A DNA stretch of 64,000 bases from Massilia sp. IC2-477 (GCF_020707265.1 NZ_JAJFEQ010000009.1:62001-126000), one strand, 5' to 3'. Shown: positions 24,064 through 34,327, numbered from the stretch's first letter. Translations and numbers: made by a program. The notes: generated by a model from the letters alone, not told the origin.

Positions 24064-27033
24064 TCAGCTGTCGTTCCGAAGCAGCGGCACCTCGAGGGTG
24101 ACAGTCGTGCCTCCGGCGGCCCCACCCTGGATCTCCAGGCGTGCACCGATGTGGGCGGCACGCTCGCGCATGCCCACTATGCCCCAGTGGCCATCGCGCC
24201 GCCCGCTCTGCGCCACCTCGTCAGGCAATCCACGGCCGTCATCACTGACCGTCACGACCAGTGCGTGCCCGGAACAGGAGATCTCGACGAGGATGCGATG
24301 GGCCTGCGCATGCGTGAACGCGTTGCGGACTGCTTCGCAAGCGATCGCACCGGCTTCATCGCCGATCGACCGGGGAAGGCCGGAGGTCGTGCCCTTGCTG
24401 CGCAAGTCGAATTCCACTTTGGCGTGGAGCGGCAGCAGGCGGTCGGCACAATCGCGCACCGTCTCTTCCAGCGTCCGGGCCGCGTCCGTGCGCAGATCGT
24501 GGACCTGGTCGCGCCCTTCGTCCATGACACGCTGGGCCTCGCCCAGGATGCTGCGCAGCTCCTGGCGCGCTTCTTCGTGTTCGGGAAGCTTCCCCTCGAA
24601 TTTCTTCAGGCGAAGCAGGAGCAGGTAGACCGTCTGCAGGAACGTGTCGTGCAGGGTACGTGCGATGCGCTCGCGCTCGGCCATCTTGATTTCGACGCGT
24701 TCGGTGATGCGGCGGGTCAGGTGACGAATGCGCAGGCGGTACAGCAGTCCGAGCAGCGCCACGAGTGCGATCGCCAGGGACAGCTTGAACGGAAGGCTCT
24801 GCACCCAGGTCGGCTCGATGGTGATGGGAACGACGGCGTCTTCCTGGCTCATCACGCCATCTTCGTTGAATGCGCGCACCCGGAACACATAGTTGCCTGG
24901 GGCGACGTTGGTATAGGAGGTGGTGCGCCGCGTTCCGGCATCGCGCCAGCCGCTGTCGACGCCATCCAGGCGAAATTCGAAACGCGTGCGCCCGGGCTGG
25001 CGCAAGGACGGCGCGGTGAAGCGGACCCGGAAGCTCTGCGAGCCCGGAGGCAGCTGCAGCCGCCTGACTGCCTCGTAGCGGGTCTCGTCCGTTGCGATTT
25101 CCAGGACCACTGGTCTGGGCGGCGCGGCGTTGCGGCGAAGGTCGGCACTGTCCAGGCCCACGATGCCCCGGGTCGCGATGAACCACATATGGCGGCCATC
25201 CGGGCTGAAGGCCGTGGGCCGCCGTCTCCCGATACTGGAACGGCCGGGGTAGCCGTCGGTCACCCCGAATAGTTCATAACGCAGCGGTTCTTCGGGTTGG
25301 GCGAGTGCCCGCTGCCAGTCCGCCGCGCGCACACGCACCACGCCGCTGACGCCGTTCAGCCAACGGTCGCCGTCGGCGGTCACGGCGATTCCGGACACGC
25401 CGCGCAGCGCATCCGCAGTGGCGCCATGCAGCAGCCGCAGCTTGCCGTTCTTGAGTACTCCCAGGCCGTCCGTGCCGCCAAGCACCAGTTGCTGATCGGG
25501 GAAGATGCCAGTGACGACACCGACACCTGAAGCATCGTAACGGGTCGACTTGCCGTCATCGAGGAAAAGCAGTTCGCCGTTGATCAGGGACACCCATAAT
25601 TGTCCGGGGCCGGCCGCTTCCGAGATGTTGATTCCACTTGGCATACCAAGTTCCCTGGACGATCGCCATTTGCCGTCCGACCATGCGATCAAGCCTGTGT
25701 CCGATGCCGCCGTCCAGATCCTTTTTCCATCGTCGAGCATTCCCCACAATTCCCTGTCGACCGGTTTGCCGTCGCGCCCTGGGGGCAAGGGAATCGTTTC
25801 GACGATATCGCCGGCCACACGGGTAATGCTGCGTTTGTCCGCCTTCAGCAGGGTGCCGTTACGGTTTCCGGCAACAAGGTGCACCGGGGGGCCTGGTTCG
25901 AGCACCGGCACGCCGTCCTCGCCCAACCGCCATAGTTTGCCGCTGAGCGGTTCGGCGATCCACATCCGGCCCGCGCGATCCGCGCCGGCCGTGTAGAAGA
26001 AGTCGTCCAGTTCGAGTGCTGGTGACGGAACCAGGAAACGCTTGGGCCGGAACTGGTTCAGGCCGTTGTGGGCACGGATCCAGACATTGCCTTCGCGGTC
26101 TTCGAGGATGCTCACCGTTTCCTGCCCGGCGGCGCCTTCGGCGCTGGGCACGCGTTCGTTCGCGACTTCCCCTGTGCGTAGCGGCGTGCCCTGCCATACA
26201 GGCTGGTGGACCAGGCAAGCCGTCTCGGGGCAGGCCAACGACCACAGTGTTCCGTCAGCTGTGAACTGGCCAGCCCGACGTGACGTGACTGCCCCTGCCC
26301 GGGCAGGCCGTGCTTTGGTCTGGGACTCGGCGAGGCGGATGGAAAGCCCGCCGTCGATCCCGAGCAGCCAGACCTCGCCCGTTGGCCTTACTGCGAGTCC
26401 GCCACCGTGTTCGGATACCTTGGTGAAGCGGCCGCGCGCACGATCAAGGAGCCAGACGCCGGTAGGAGCGGCAGCCCATAAGCGATTGTCCTGATCAACG
26501 AGCATGCTATAGAAGGCAGCCTTGCTCCAATCGGGGCCAGTCTCCACCTTGGTCCAGCTGCCGTTCGCAAAACGACGAATGCCGTCACCGATCGTCCAAA
26601 GCGTATTGTCATGGTCGACGACCATCGAGACAGGAGGCGTGCGCAGGTGTTCCCTGGGCTGGGGAAGCGGCGTGAAGCTACCGTCGCGACGAACGACCGC
26701 GACCCCGGCGGGGAAGTAACTGACATAAAGGTCGCCATTGTCGGCAGCATACATTTCGACCACGCGCAGGTGGGCGTATTTGGCGCCGCCAGGCGGGGTG
26801 TAAGGCTCGAAGCTCACGCCGTCGAAGCGGAGCAGGCCATCGCCGCTCCCGATCCAGAGCCAGCCGTCCCTTGTCTGCGCCATGCCCGTGATGTCGGTCG
26901 GCGCTCCCTGTTGCTGTGTCCAGACGGTGCGCTGGTAGTCCTTCAGGCCACGCGCACTTGCCGGGCCAACCAGGAATGCGCTCGTTATCGCCAGGATGGG
27001 CAACAGGCGCAGCATAGTCGAAAGCGATAACAT
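24064..27033 (-). CDS. Two-component-regulator-propeller sensor histidine kinase
   Basis: 989 residues. A signal sequence (about 1-25) is followed by a large periplasmic seven-bladed propeller built of Reg_prop repeats (for example GMAQTRDGWLWIGSGDGLLRFDG and SILEDREGNVWIRAHNGLNQF), a Y_Y_Y domain (FRLDGVDSGWRDAGTRRTTSYTNVAPGNY), a transmembrane helix (LSLAIALVALLGLLYRL), HisKA_3 (RIARTLHDTFLQTVYLLL) and HATPase (CEAVRNAFTHAQ, DDGRGLPD). Such sensors often detect carbohydrates or complex nutrients. There is no attached receiver or DNA-binding domain, so it needs a separate regulator. ATG 27033 lies just after a TTGCCA-N16-TACATT promoter. Confidence 0.92.
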   Translation of the reverse strand: MLSLSTMLRLLPILAITSAFLVGPASARGLKDYQRTVWTQQQGAPTDITGMAQTRDGWLWIGSGDGLLRFDGVSFEPYTPPGGAKYAHLRVVEMYAADNGDLYVSYFPAGVAVVRRDGSFTPLPQPREHLRTPPVSMVVDHDNTLWTIGDGIRRFANGSWTKVETGPDWSKAAFYSMLVDQDNRLWAAAPTGVWLLDRARGRFTKVSEHGGGLAVRPTGEVWLLGIDGGLSIRLAESQTKARPARAGAVTSRRAGQFTADGTLWSLACPETACLVHQPVWQGTPLRTGEVANERVPSAEGAAGQETVSILEDREGNVWIRAHNGLNQFRPKRFLVPSPALELDDFFYTAGADRAGRMWIAEPLSGKLWRLGEDGVPVLEPGPPVHLVAGNRNGTLLKADKRSITRVAGDIVETIPLPPGRDGKPVDRELWGMLDDGKRIWTAASDTGLIAWSDGKWRSSRELGMPSGINISEAAGPGQLWVSLINGELLFLDDGKSTRYDASGVGVVTGIFPDQQLVLGGTDGLGVLKNGKLRLLHGATADALRGVSGIAVTADGDRWLNGVSGVVRVRAADWQRALAQPEEPLRYELFGVTDGYPGRSSIGRRRPTAFSPDGRHMWFIATRGIVGLDSADLRRNAAPPRPVVLEIATDETRYEAVRRLQLPPGSQSFRVRFTAPSLRQPGRTRFEFRLDGVDSGWRDAGTRRTTSYTNVAPGNYVFRVRAFNEDGVMSQEDAVVPITIEPTWVQSLPFKLSLAIALVALLGLLYRLRIRHLTRRITERVEIKMAERERIARTLHDTFLQTVYLLLLRLKKFEGKLPEHEEARQELRSILGEAQRVMDEGRDQVHDLRTDAARTLEETVRDCADRLLPLHAKVEFDLRSKGTTSGLPRSIGDEAGAIACEAVRNAFTHAQAHRILVEISCSGHALVVTVSDDGRGLPDEVAQSGRRDGHWGIVGMRERAAHIGARLEIQGGAAGGTTVTLEVPLLRNDS

Positions 27034-27049
27034 CGGCACACCGGATCGG

Positions 27050-27087
27050 AATGTAAATACTCGACATTATGTGGCAAGTTAATGTCG
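27050..27087 (-). promoter_or_regulatory. Promoter of the propeller kinase overlapped by an inverted repeat
   Basis: On the minus strand TTGCCA (27077-27072) and TACATT (27055-27050) are separated by 16 bp. The -35 lies inside an inverted repeat with perfect 8-bp arms, CGACATTA (27062-27069) and TAATGTCG (27080-27087), spaced by 10 bp. The arms bracket the -35, the layout expected for a repressor site or a dimeric regulator. The rest of the 282-bp gap to 27315 shows no gene. Confidence 0.5.
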
Positions 27088-27315
27088 CCGTAAAACATCC
27101 GAAGGTGCCGATCGCATGCACCAGGTACGCGCGGTGATTGCCGGTCAATAGTCAGAGGAATCCAGAGAGACGATGCGTGAGCGCGTGATTCTCCGGTGGG
27201 ACCGAACTTTATCGACGTCTGTACTGTGTGCCTGACCGGGTGACGCGCGTACAAGGGGCCCGGGATATGTGGAACTGGATCCCGGTATCTACCGCCTGCT
27301 CCCTCCGGGTTGACG

Positions 27316-29280
27316 TCACCCGCCAGCAGTCTTGCAGATGACCGCCGACGAAAGCGCAAAGGGGTTCGGCACGACCCTGCGGTCCAGCAGTGCGAGCAGC
27401 TCCGGCATCGGCATCGGCTTCGCGAACAGGTAACCCTGCATGCCGTCCACGCCACTGGAAGCGAGCAGCGCGGCCTGCTCGCTGGTCTCCACCCCTTCGG
27501 CAATCACGCGCAAGCCGAGATGCCCGGCCATCGCCAGGATCGACTGGACGATGGCGGTGGCGCCCGCGTCGCCGGGGGTGTCGCGGATGAAGCTCTTGTC
27601 GATCTTGAGCTCGTACAGCGGCAGGCGCTTGAGATAGCCGAGGTTCGAATAGCCGGTACCGAAGTCGTCGATCGACAGCCGGATGCCCAGCGCGGCCAGC
27701 TGGTGCATCCGGTCGATCGTCTCCTTGTCATCGACCAGCACGCCTTCGGTCACTTCCAGCACCAGCTGGCTTGCCGGTGCGCCGGTCTCGGCCAGGATCG
27801 CCTGCACCTGGTCGACGAAGTCCGGCTGGCGGAACTGCGACGGGCTGACGTTGACCGACAGCGGCAGCGGATGGCCGGCGCGGCCCAGGCGTACCACGCA
27901 ATCGCAGGCCTGGCGCAAGGCCCACTGGCCCATCCGCAGGATCAGGCCGCATTCTTCGGCGACGGGAATGAACTGGTCGGGCGGCACCATGCTGCCGTCG
28001 GCGCGGCGCCAGCGCATCAGCATTTCCGCGCCTGCCGGCATGCCGTGGCGGTCGACCTGCAGCTGCAGGTGCATCGCCAGCTCGCCGCGATCGAGCGCGG
28101 CGGCCAGGTCGCGTTCGAGAGACAGGCGCTGTTCGACCTCGGCCTGCATGGCCGTCTCGAACACCGCCACCCGGTTGCGGCCGGCCAGCTTCGCGCGGTA
28201 CATGGCGGTGTCGGCCTCGCGCAGCAGGTCGTCGGCGCCCTGTCCGGGACCGCGCAGGAAGGCCACGCCGATGCTGGCCGAGGCCATGTAGGACTGGCCG
28301 TCGATCTCGAACAGTGTGTCCATGGCGTTCCGGATGTTCTCGGCAGTGGCCAGGGCCCGGGCGTGGACGTTGGCGCTGCCGCGGCCGAGGTCCGCCAGCA
28401 GCACCACGAACTCGTCGCCGCCGATGCGGGCCACCATGTCGCCATCGCCGACGATGCTGGAGAGGCGCGCAGTCACGCTTTTGAGCAGGGCGTCGCCGGT
28501 CGCGTGGCCGCGCCCGTCGTTGATCTGCTTGAAGCGGTCCAGGTCGATGAACATGAGCGCGGCGCCGCGCCCGCCCTGGCGCGCCTGGCCGACCACTTCG
28601 TCGAGGCGCTGCATCAGGAGGCGGCGGTTGGGCAGGCCGGTGAGCACGTCGTAGAAGGCGAGGCGGTGCAGGTCGTCCAGCGATTTGGCCAGGCGCCTGA
28701 GCAGGAAGGCGCAGGAAAGCGTCAGGACCGCGCCCACGAACAGGAAGTTCAGGGCCACCGACAGCGCGGCGAACAGCTCGGTGGCGGGCATGCCCACGAT
28801 CTTCTGGTCCACGTAACCTGTATAACACAGGAGGAACAGGGCAAGGCCGCTGCCGGCCAGGATCCACACCGCCGGCCAGGTGCCGAGCAGGATCGCGGCG
28901 AGCACCGGGGCCGCGAACAGGTAGATTTCGCTGATCGGGCCCACCACGACCATCAGCGCGACGCCGATCAAGAGGTTGATGGCGAGGAAGTTGAGTACCC
29001 GGACCGTGTAGGACAGGCGACGCCACCACCACAGCACGCCAATCCAGCCCAGCGCGGCGCTGTTAATTGCCGCGACATCCCACATACGCTGGTACAGCAG
29101 GATGCCGGTGGTCGGCAGCCAGAGCACCACGCCCAGCACGAGCACGATGGACAGCAGCGAAGCGAAGAGGCGGGCGCGCCAGTGCGCGATGGTGTCGAGC
29201 GTTTCCAGGATGTGCCTTTGTCGGTCGCGCCCGGGATACAGTCCCACAGAAGCGCCACGATGAATGGTGCGGCGCACCAA
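27316..29280 (-). CDS. Membrane GGDEF-EAL protein (c-di-GMP turnover)
   Basis: About 650 residues. Five or six transmembrane helices fill residues about 35-200 (MASE-like sensor). GGDEF follows with intact IGGDEF and FIDLDRFK, then an EAL domain in which the signature reads AEMLMRW instead of EALLRW. The other catalytic residues are present: SVNVSP, LEVTEG, DDFGTGYSN, KIDKSFI, AEGVET, QGYLF. Cyclase and phosphodiesterase activity are both possible. The frame opens with TTG/GTG codons at 29280 and 29277; a GTG at 29247 is a reasonable alternative, because a TATAGT -10 lies near 29300-29295. Confidence 0.9.
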   Translation of the reverse strand: MVRRTIHRGASVGLYPGRDRQRHILETLDTIAHWRARLFASLLSIVLVLGVVLWLPTTGILLYQRMWDVAAINSAALGWIGVLWWWRRLSYTVRVLNFLAINLLIGVALMVVVGPISEIYLFAAPVLAAILLGTWPAVWILAGSGLALFLLCYTGYVDQKIVGMPATELFAALSVALNFLFVGAVLTLSCAFLLRRLAKSLDDLHRLAFYDVLTGLPNRRLLMQRLDEVVGQARQGGRGAALMFIDLDRFKQINDGRGHATGDALLKSVTARLSSIVGDGDMVARIGGDEFVVLLADLGRGSANVHARALATAENIRNAMDTLFEIDGQSYMASASIGVAFLRGPGQGADDLLREADTAMYRAKLAGRNRVAVFETAMQAEVEQRLSLERDLAAALDRGELAMHLQLQVDRHGMPAGAEMLMRWRRADGSMVPPDQFIPVAEECGLILRMGQWALRQACDCVVRLGRAGHPLPLSVNVSPSQFRQPDFVDQVQAILAETGAPASQLVLEVTEGVLVDDKETIDRMHQLAALGIRLSIDDFGTGYSNLGYLKRLPLYELKIDKSFIRDTPGDAGATAIVQSILAMAGHLGLRVIAEGVETSEQAALLASSGVDGMQGYLFAKPMPMPELLALLDRRVVPNPFALSSAVICKTAGG

Positions 29281-29364
29281 TAGATAGACACTATACCACG
29301 CCTTACTTGCTCAAGGGCATTATTTGTTTCATTTTTGAAACCTGCAGCGGACCATGTGCTCCGA

Positions 29365-30528
29365 TCAGGAAGCGCTTGCCTTCCCCTGTGCCATGTCGAT
29401 GCCGATCTTGAGCGCCGCAGCGACGTTGCGCGCCGCCGCCTGCAGGTTCGGCGCGGCTTCCTTCAAGGCCTCGGCCAGCGTGCATGCTCTGGTGACGCTG
29501 GCGAAGGCGGCGTCGATGCCGTGGGCGTGCACCTGAGCCGTGTCCGGCGCCAGGCTGCCGCCGATGGCGATTACCGGAACGCCATGGCGGCGGGCGACGC
29601 GCGCCACCCCGATCGGGGTCTTGCCATGCACCGTCTGGCCGTCGATACGGCCTTCGCCGGTCACTACCAGGTCGGCTCCCGCCAGCGCCGCATCCAGGCC
29701 CACGGCCTCGGCCACGATCTCGCTGCCGGGGCGCAGGCGCCCGTTGAGGAACACTTTCATGGCCGCGGCAATGCCGCCGCCGGCGCCGGCGCCGGGCAGG
29801 TCGGCGACGTCCTGCCCAAGGCGACGGGCAATCACCGCGGCGTAGTGGCGCAGGTTGTCGTCGAGCTGGCGCACCATGTCGGGCGTTGCGCCTTTCTGCG
29901 GCCCGAACACGGCGGACGCGCCTTGCGGGCCCACCAGCGGATTGGTGACGTCGCAGGCGATGTCGAACACGCAGTCGGGCAGGCGCGGGTCGAGGCCCGC
30001 AAGGCCGATGTCGTGCAGGCGGCCGAGCTGGCCGCCGCCGGGGTCGAGCTCAGCGCCCCCTTCATCCAGCAGGCGCACGCCGAGCGCCTGCAGCATGCCG
30101 GCGCCGCCATCGTTGGTGGCGCTGCCGCCCACCCCGAGGACGAAACGGCGCGCCCCGGCGTCCAGCGCGGCCTTGATTAGCTCGCCGGTGCCGCGGCTGC
30201 TGGTGTACAAGGGATTGCGGAGCAGGGGGGGCAGCTGTTCTAGCCCGCTGGCCGCGGCCATTTCAATGACGGCGGTGGCGCCGTCTCCCATCAGGCCGTA
30301 GAAGGCCCGCACCGGTTCGCCCAATGGGCCGCTCACCTCGAGCTCGACCAGCCGTCCGGCGCTGGCGTCGATCAGTGCCTGCACCGTGCCTTCACCGCCA
30401 TCCGCCATGGGAAGCTTCCGATAGCGGCCCTCCGGAAAGATTTCCCTGAAACCGGCCTCGATCGCATCTGCGACCGCAAGTGCCGACAGGCTCTCCTTGA
30501 AGGAGTCTGGTGCGATGACAATGTTCAT
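29365..30528 (-). CDS. Glycerate 2-kinase (GarK/GlxK family)
   Basis: 387 residues, the normal size for bacterial glycerate kinase type 1. MNIVIAPDSFKESLSA at the start, PMADGGEGTVQALI, GVGGSATNDGGAGMLQALG and VTGEGRIDGQT are family signatures. It converts D-glycerate to 2-phosphoglycerate, feeding sugar-acid or glyoxylate catabolism into glycolysis. ATG 30528 follows AAAGGAA. No glycerate-pathway partner is adjacent, but the sugar-acid locus at 34-48 kb is close. It is divergent from the chemoreceptor gene; the 343-bp region 30529-30871 between them has an AT-rich centre (30715-30800) with a short TTGATA/TATCAA inverted repeat and no recognisable gene. Confidence 0.93.
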   Translation of the reverse strand: MNIVIAPDSFKESLSALAVADAIEAGFREIFPEGRYRKLPMADGGEGTVQALIDASAGRLVELEVSGPLGEPVRAFYGLMGDGATAVIEMAAASGLEQLPPLLRNPLYTSSRGTGELIKAALDAGARRFVLGVGGSATNDGGAGMLQALGVRLLDEGGAELDPGGGQLGRLHDIGLAGLDPRLPDCVFDIACDVTNPLVGPQGASAVFGPQKGATPDMVRQLDDNLRHYAAVIARRLGQDVADLPGAGAGGGIAAAMKVFLNGRLRPGSEIVAEAVGLDAALAGADLVVTGEGRIDGQTVHGKTPIGVARVARRHGVPVIAIGGSLAPDTAQVHAHGIDAAFASVTRACTLAEALKEAAPNLQAAARNVAAALKIGIDMAQGKASAS

Positions 30529-30871
30529 GAAGCGTTCCTTTCCCGTATCGACGCGCTGCGCTAGCCAGCTGGCAGGCAGGCGCAGCGCCGGCATGATGCT
30601 CAACAGTATACAGAGAGCGATGTGCGCGCTGTTGGCCGCACTCTGGCTGCCGTCTGTGTGAGCAGTGTATGCGGCACAAATGAGCCTTCTGTCGAATTTG
30701 ATGAAATTGCTGCGCACGATTGATAAATACTATCAACTTCTGCGTGAAGTTTAGGTATTCTCTTGGTCTTAATGTTTCCGTACGGAATCAAAGTTAAATT
30801 CCAGGCAAGGTGGTCCCTCGTACATCCTTGCTCGTCAATCACCCAAAGCACGCCATTTTCCTCTTCAACCA

Positions 30872-32965
30872 ATGCGAACTCCAATCGACCTCGAATTCCC
30901 CCAGACGTCCGAATCACGGCATGACATGGCGCATGCTGCCCTCGATGCGATCCATCGCATCCAGGCCGTCGTCGAATTCGACCTCGCTGGCCACGTTCTG
31001 CACGCCAACCAGAATTTCCTGGACGTGATGGGGTACGAGCGGAGTGAAGTGGTAGGGCTGCACCACCGCATGTTCTGCCTGCCCGAATTTGCGGAATCTG
31101 AGGCATACCAGGCCTTGTGGCAAGGGCTGTCGAGCGGCCACCCGAGCAGCGGTGAATTCAGGCGTGTCGGAAAAAATGGCCGTCCGGTCTGGTTGCAAGC
31201 TTCGTACAACCCGGTCTTCGACATCGAAGGCAAACCGGTCAAGATCATCAAATTCGCCACCGACATCTCCGAGGCGACCTTGCGCAACGCCGAATTCGAG
31301 GGCCGCATGGTGGCCCTCGACCGCGCCCAGGCTGTTATCGAGTTCGATCTGGAAGGACGCATCCTGCACGCCAACCAGAACTTCCTCGACACGCTGGGCT
31401 ACAGCCTCAGCGAAGTCGTCGGCCAGCATCATTCCCTGTTCTGCGACCCGACCTACGGGCGTTCGCACGAGTACCGGGCATTCTGGAAGCATCTCGCGAG
31501 CGGCGAATTCCACAGTGGCGAATTCAAGCGCATCGCCAAGGATGGTCATCCGGTCTGGATCCAGGCCACCTACAACCCGATCCTGAACGCGGAAGGCAAG
31601 CCCTACAAGGTCATCAAGTTCGCCACCGACGTCACGGGCGCGCGCGCCCGCAATGCCGACTTCGAAGGCAAGATGCAGGCAATCGACCGGGTCCAGGCGG
31701 TGATCGAGTTCGACCTGCAGGGCAGGGTGCTGCACGCCAACCAGAACTTCCTGAGCGTGATGGGTTACGCGCTGGACGAGGTGCGCGGACAGCATCACCG
31801 GATGTTCTGCGACCCCGCATTTGCGCGTTCGTCCGAATATCTCGCCTTCTGGGAGCGTCTCGGCCGCGGCGAATTCAATGCCGGCGAATACCGTCGCATC
31901 GACAAGTCGGGCAAGGAGGTATGGATCCTGGCCTCCTACAATCCCATCCTCGATGCCGAAGGCAAGCCGATCAAGATCGTCAAGTTCGCAACCGACATCA
32001 CGCGCCAAAAAGCCGCGGATGTCGAGACCCGCGGCAAGCTCGATGCGATCGGCCGCTCGCAGGCCGTCATCGAATTCGACCTGCGCGGCAACGTGCTGTC
32101 GGTGAACGACAATTTCCTGCGCACGATGGGCTATGCGGAGGACGAAGTGCTCGGGCAGCACCACAGCATGTTCTGCGATGGCGATCACATCAAGAGTTCG
32201 GCCTACCGCCATTTCTGGGCAAACCTGGCCCAGGGGCAGTTCCAGTCGGGCCGCTTCCAGCGTCGGGGCAAGCACGATGCCGAGATCTGGATTCTCGCCA
32301 CCTACAACCCGATCTTCGACGTCCACGGCAGGCCCTACAAGGTAGTGAAGTTCGCAATGGACATCACCGAGCAGGTACGCCGCGAGGAATCCATTACCGA
32401 CAAGGTCAAGGCCATTTCGACGGTCCTCGCGGAACTGTCGCAGTCGATCGCTGTCATTGCCCAGGGTTCGCAACAGTCCGCAGGTATCGCAGTCCAGACC
32501 CAGTCGGAAGCGGCGGAAGGTAGCAAGCTGCTGGCGCGTTCGAAGCTGGCGATGGAGTCGATCGAGAAGGCGTCGGGCGACGTGCACGAGATCATCGAGA
32601 CCATCGGCGACATCGCCGGTCAAACGCACCTGCTTGCCTTTAACGCCGCAATCGAGGCCGCCCGCGCCGGCGAACACGGCAAGGGATTCTCGGTCGTTGC
32701 CAATGAAGTGCGCAAGCTCGCCGAGAAGTCGGCCCAGGCGGCGCGCGAAATCTCCAAGCTGATCAACGAAACGGTCAGCCGGGTGGGAGAGGGCACCCGC
32801 CTGACCGTGGATGTGGAGGATGCCTTCGGCCGCATCGTCCAGTCGGTATCCCGCACCAGCGAATCGATCGGCCAGATCCACGCCTCGACCAGCGCCCAGG
32901 CCACCGCCACGCGCGACGTCTCGGCGCTGCTCACCGAACTGGAACGCATCGCGACGGAGCGCTGA
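30872..32965 (+). CDS. Soluble chemoreceptor with four PAS domains (MCP)
   Basis: 697 residues without transmembrane segment. Four closely similar PAS domains of about 122 residues each start near residues 30, 152, 274 and 396. Each has the pattern [17 protein letters not shown] and a GQHH..FC motif. The C-terminal part (about 515-697) is an MCP signalling domain with the conserved hairpin tip ([22 protein letters not shown]). Related BdlA- and Aer-like proteins sense redox or oxygen and modulate biofilm dispersal. The ATG at 30872 has no clear ribosome-binding site; 30926 is possible. It is followed 17 nt later by a multi-CheW gene, so the two likely form a signalling unit. Confidence 0.93.
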   Translation: MRTPIDLEFPQTSESRHDMAHAALDAIHRIQAVVEFDLAGHVLHANQNFLDVMGYERSEVVGLHHRMFCLPEFAESEAYQALWQGLSSGHPSSGEFRRVGKNGRPVWLQASYNPVFDIEGKPVKIIKFATDISEATLRNAEFEGRMVALDRAQAVIEFDLEGRILHANQNFLDTLGYSLSEVVGQHHSLFCDPTYGRSHEYRAFWKHLASGEFHSGEFKRIAKDGHPVWIQATYNPILNAEGKPYKVIKFATDVTGARARNADFEGKMQAIDRVQAVIEFDLQGRVLHANQNFLSVMGYALDEVRGQHHRMFCDPAFARSSEYLAFWERLGRGEFNAGEYRRIDKSGKEVWILASYNPILDAEGKPIKIVKFATDITRQKAADVETRGKLDAIGRSQAVIEFDLRGNVLSVNDNFLRTMGYAEDEVLGQHHSMFCDGDHIKSSAYRHFWANLAQGQFQSGRFQRRGKHDAEIWILATYNPIFDVHGRPYKVVKFAMDITEQVRREESITDKVKAISTVLAELSQSIAVIAQGSQQSAGIAVQTQSEAAEGSKLLARSKLAMESIEKASGDVHEIIETIGDIAGQTHLLAFNAAIEAARAGEHGKGFSVVANEVRKLAEKSAQAAREISKLINETVSRVGEGTRLTVDVEDAFGRIVQSVSRTSESIGQIHASTSAQATATRDVSALLTELERIATER

Positions 32966-32982
32966 TCGTGGGGGCTTCCAGC

Positions 32983-34314
32983 ATGGCCAGCGTCCGTCTG
33001 GCCGAGGCGCGGATCGGCATGGTCTCCTTAGGGGTACCGATCGAGCATGTCGTCCAGGCGATCGCACCGCCGGCAACCGTGCCCTTGCTGCCGCGGCGCC
33101 AGGGCGCCCTGTGGGGCGTGATCGAGCATCTCGGCTCGCCCGTCCCCGTCGTCGAGCTGGGGCGCTGGGTCGACGTCGGCGTACGCCCCGAGAGCGGGGA
33201 CGATGCACGCATCCTGATCCTGCGCGAGGGTCCGCGCACGATCGGTCTGCGGGTCGATGCGGTCGGCGGCATGGTCGACGTCGCGGCGCATTCGGTGACA
33301 CGCCTGCACCATGACGACGATCCGGACGAGGTGTTTCAATGCGTGGCGCCGGGCGCCGGCAAGGTGCTGAGCGTGCTGGAAGTGGGAAGGCTGGCGGACC
33401 TGGCGGCCGCGTGGACCGCTTGCCAGCCCGAGACGGGCGGACACGCCGCCTCCGGTTCCACTACGCCCGCCGACGCGCCGCCTTCCGGAGGCGCGGATGC
33501 GTATGCTGTGCTGCAGGTCGGCGCTGCGCGGCTCGCGCTGCCGTCCGGCAGCCTGGCCGAAGTGATCCCCATGCCGGCGCTCGCGAGCTTTGGCGTGGGC
33601 ATCGAGGCGAAGTATTGCTGTTGGCGCGGTCGCCACCTGCCGGTACTGGCTACCGGCGTCCTGCAAGACATTGCGTTCGATGCGACGGCCGGCCTGCTGG
33701 CCGTGATCGAGCACGAGGGACTTGCCCTCGGCCTGCCGGTAGACGCGGCGCTCGAGCTGCGGAGCTTCGGCGGCCCGGGCCTGGCCATGCCGGACGGATG
33801 CACGGCAAAGGTCCTCGACGCGCAAGGGAACGCGGTCTATCTGCTCGATATCGCGACCCTGTTCGCCCGTGTTCCCGAAGCGACGCTCAGCATGCGCGCG
33901 GACGATGCCGCCGCGGCGGAGCCTTCGGCTGGCGGACGGGTCGCCGCCACCGAGGCCTACATCGTGTTCGAGGCCAGCGGCCACGCGGCGACGCCGATTT
34001 CGGCAGTCCAGCAGGTGCTCGATGCGCGTGCGGATACGGCGGCCAGCGCAAGTATCGAATGGAACGGCGGGGTGATATCGGTGATCGACCTGCGTGCCGG
34101 GGCGCAGGTGGAACAGCACGCCCACGGCGTCGTGCTGGTGGTGCAGGGGCCGCGGGGAGCGGTCGGCTTCCTGGTCACGCGTGTGCACACGATGGTGCCG
34201 GCCGCTGCCGGCAGCCTGTATCAGGCGGGGACGGTCGCGTTCATCCATACCGGCAATGGCAGCGAGCAGGCCAGCTACCGCATTGCGGATCTCGCGAGCC
34301 TGGCGGCCGCATAG
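32983..34314 (+). CDS. Protein with three CheW-like domains
   Basis: About 443 residues made of three CheW-like units: roughly 1-130 (IGMVSLGVPIEHVVQAI, LWGVIEHLGSPVPVVELGRW, GLRVDAVGGMVDV), 165-295 (YAVLQVGAARLALPSGSLAEVIP, GLPVDAALELR) and 320-443 (YIVFEASGHAATPISAVQQVL, GVISVIDLRAGAQ, GFLVTRVHTMVPA). It lacks catalytic or receiver domains, so it is an adaptor that may join several receptors and CheA molecules. ATG 32983 is preferred over GTG 32968 because GGGGG precedes it by 8 nt. It is co-directional with the four-PAS receptor and probably co-transcribed. Confidence 0.85.
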   Translation: MASVRLAEARIGMVSLGVPIEHVVQAIAPPATVPLLPRRQGALWGVIEHLGSPVPVVELGRWVDVGVRPESGDDARILILREGPRTIGLRVDAVGGMVDVAAHSVTRLHHDDDPDEVFQCVAPGAGKVLSVLEVGRLADLAAAWTACQPETGGHAASGSTTPADAPPSGGADAYAVLQVGAARLALPSGSLAEVIPMPALASFGVGIEAKYCCWRGRHLPVLATGVLQDIAFDATAGLLAVIEHEGLALGLPVDAALELRSFGGPGLAMPDGCTAKVLDAQGNAVYLLDIATLFARVPEATLSMRADDAAAAEPSAGGRVAATEAYIVFEASGHAATPISAVQQVLDARADTAASASIEWNGGVISVIDLRAGAQVEQHAHGVVLVVQGPRGAVGFLVTRVHTMVPAAAGSLYQAGTVAFIHTGNGSEQASYRIADLASLAAA

Positions 34315-34327
34315 CAGGCAAAACGAA

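Noticed and set aside
27310..29283. A 657-codon plus-strand open frame opposite the GGDEF-EAL gene
   Set aside because: Its product is His/Gln/Arg-rich without any domain, while the minus strand encodes intact GGDEF and EAL motifs. High GC gives long shadow frames.
30600..31106. A minus-strand frame across the glycerate kinase/chemoreceptor gap, including a protein-like stretch [17 protein letters not shown]
   Set aside because: It overlaps both flanking promoters and the start of the chemoreceptor, has no ribosome-binding site, and the rest of the product is low complexity.
31331..32200. 366-bp period in the chemoreceptor read as mobile or CRISPR-type repeats
   Set aside because: The repeats are in frame PAS domains with conserved residues, not spacer-repeat structure.
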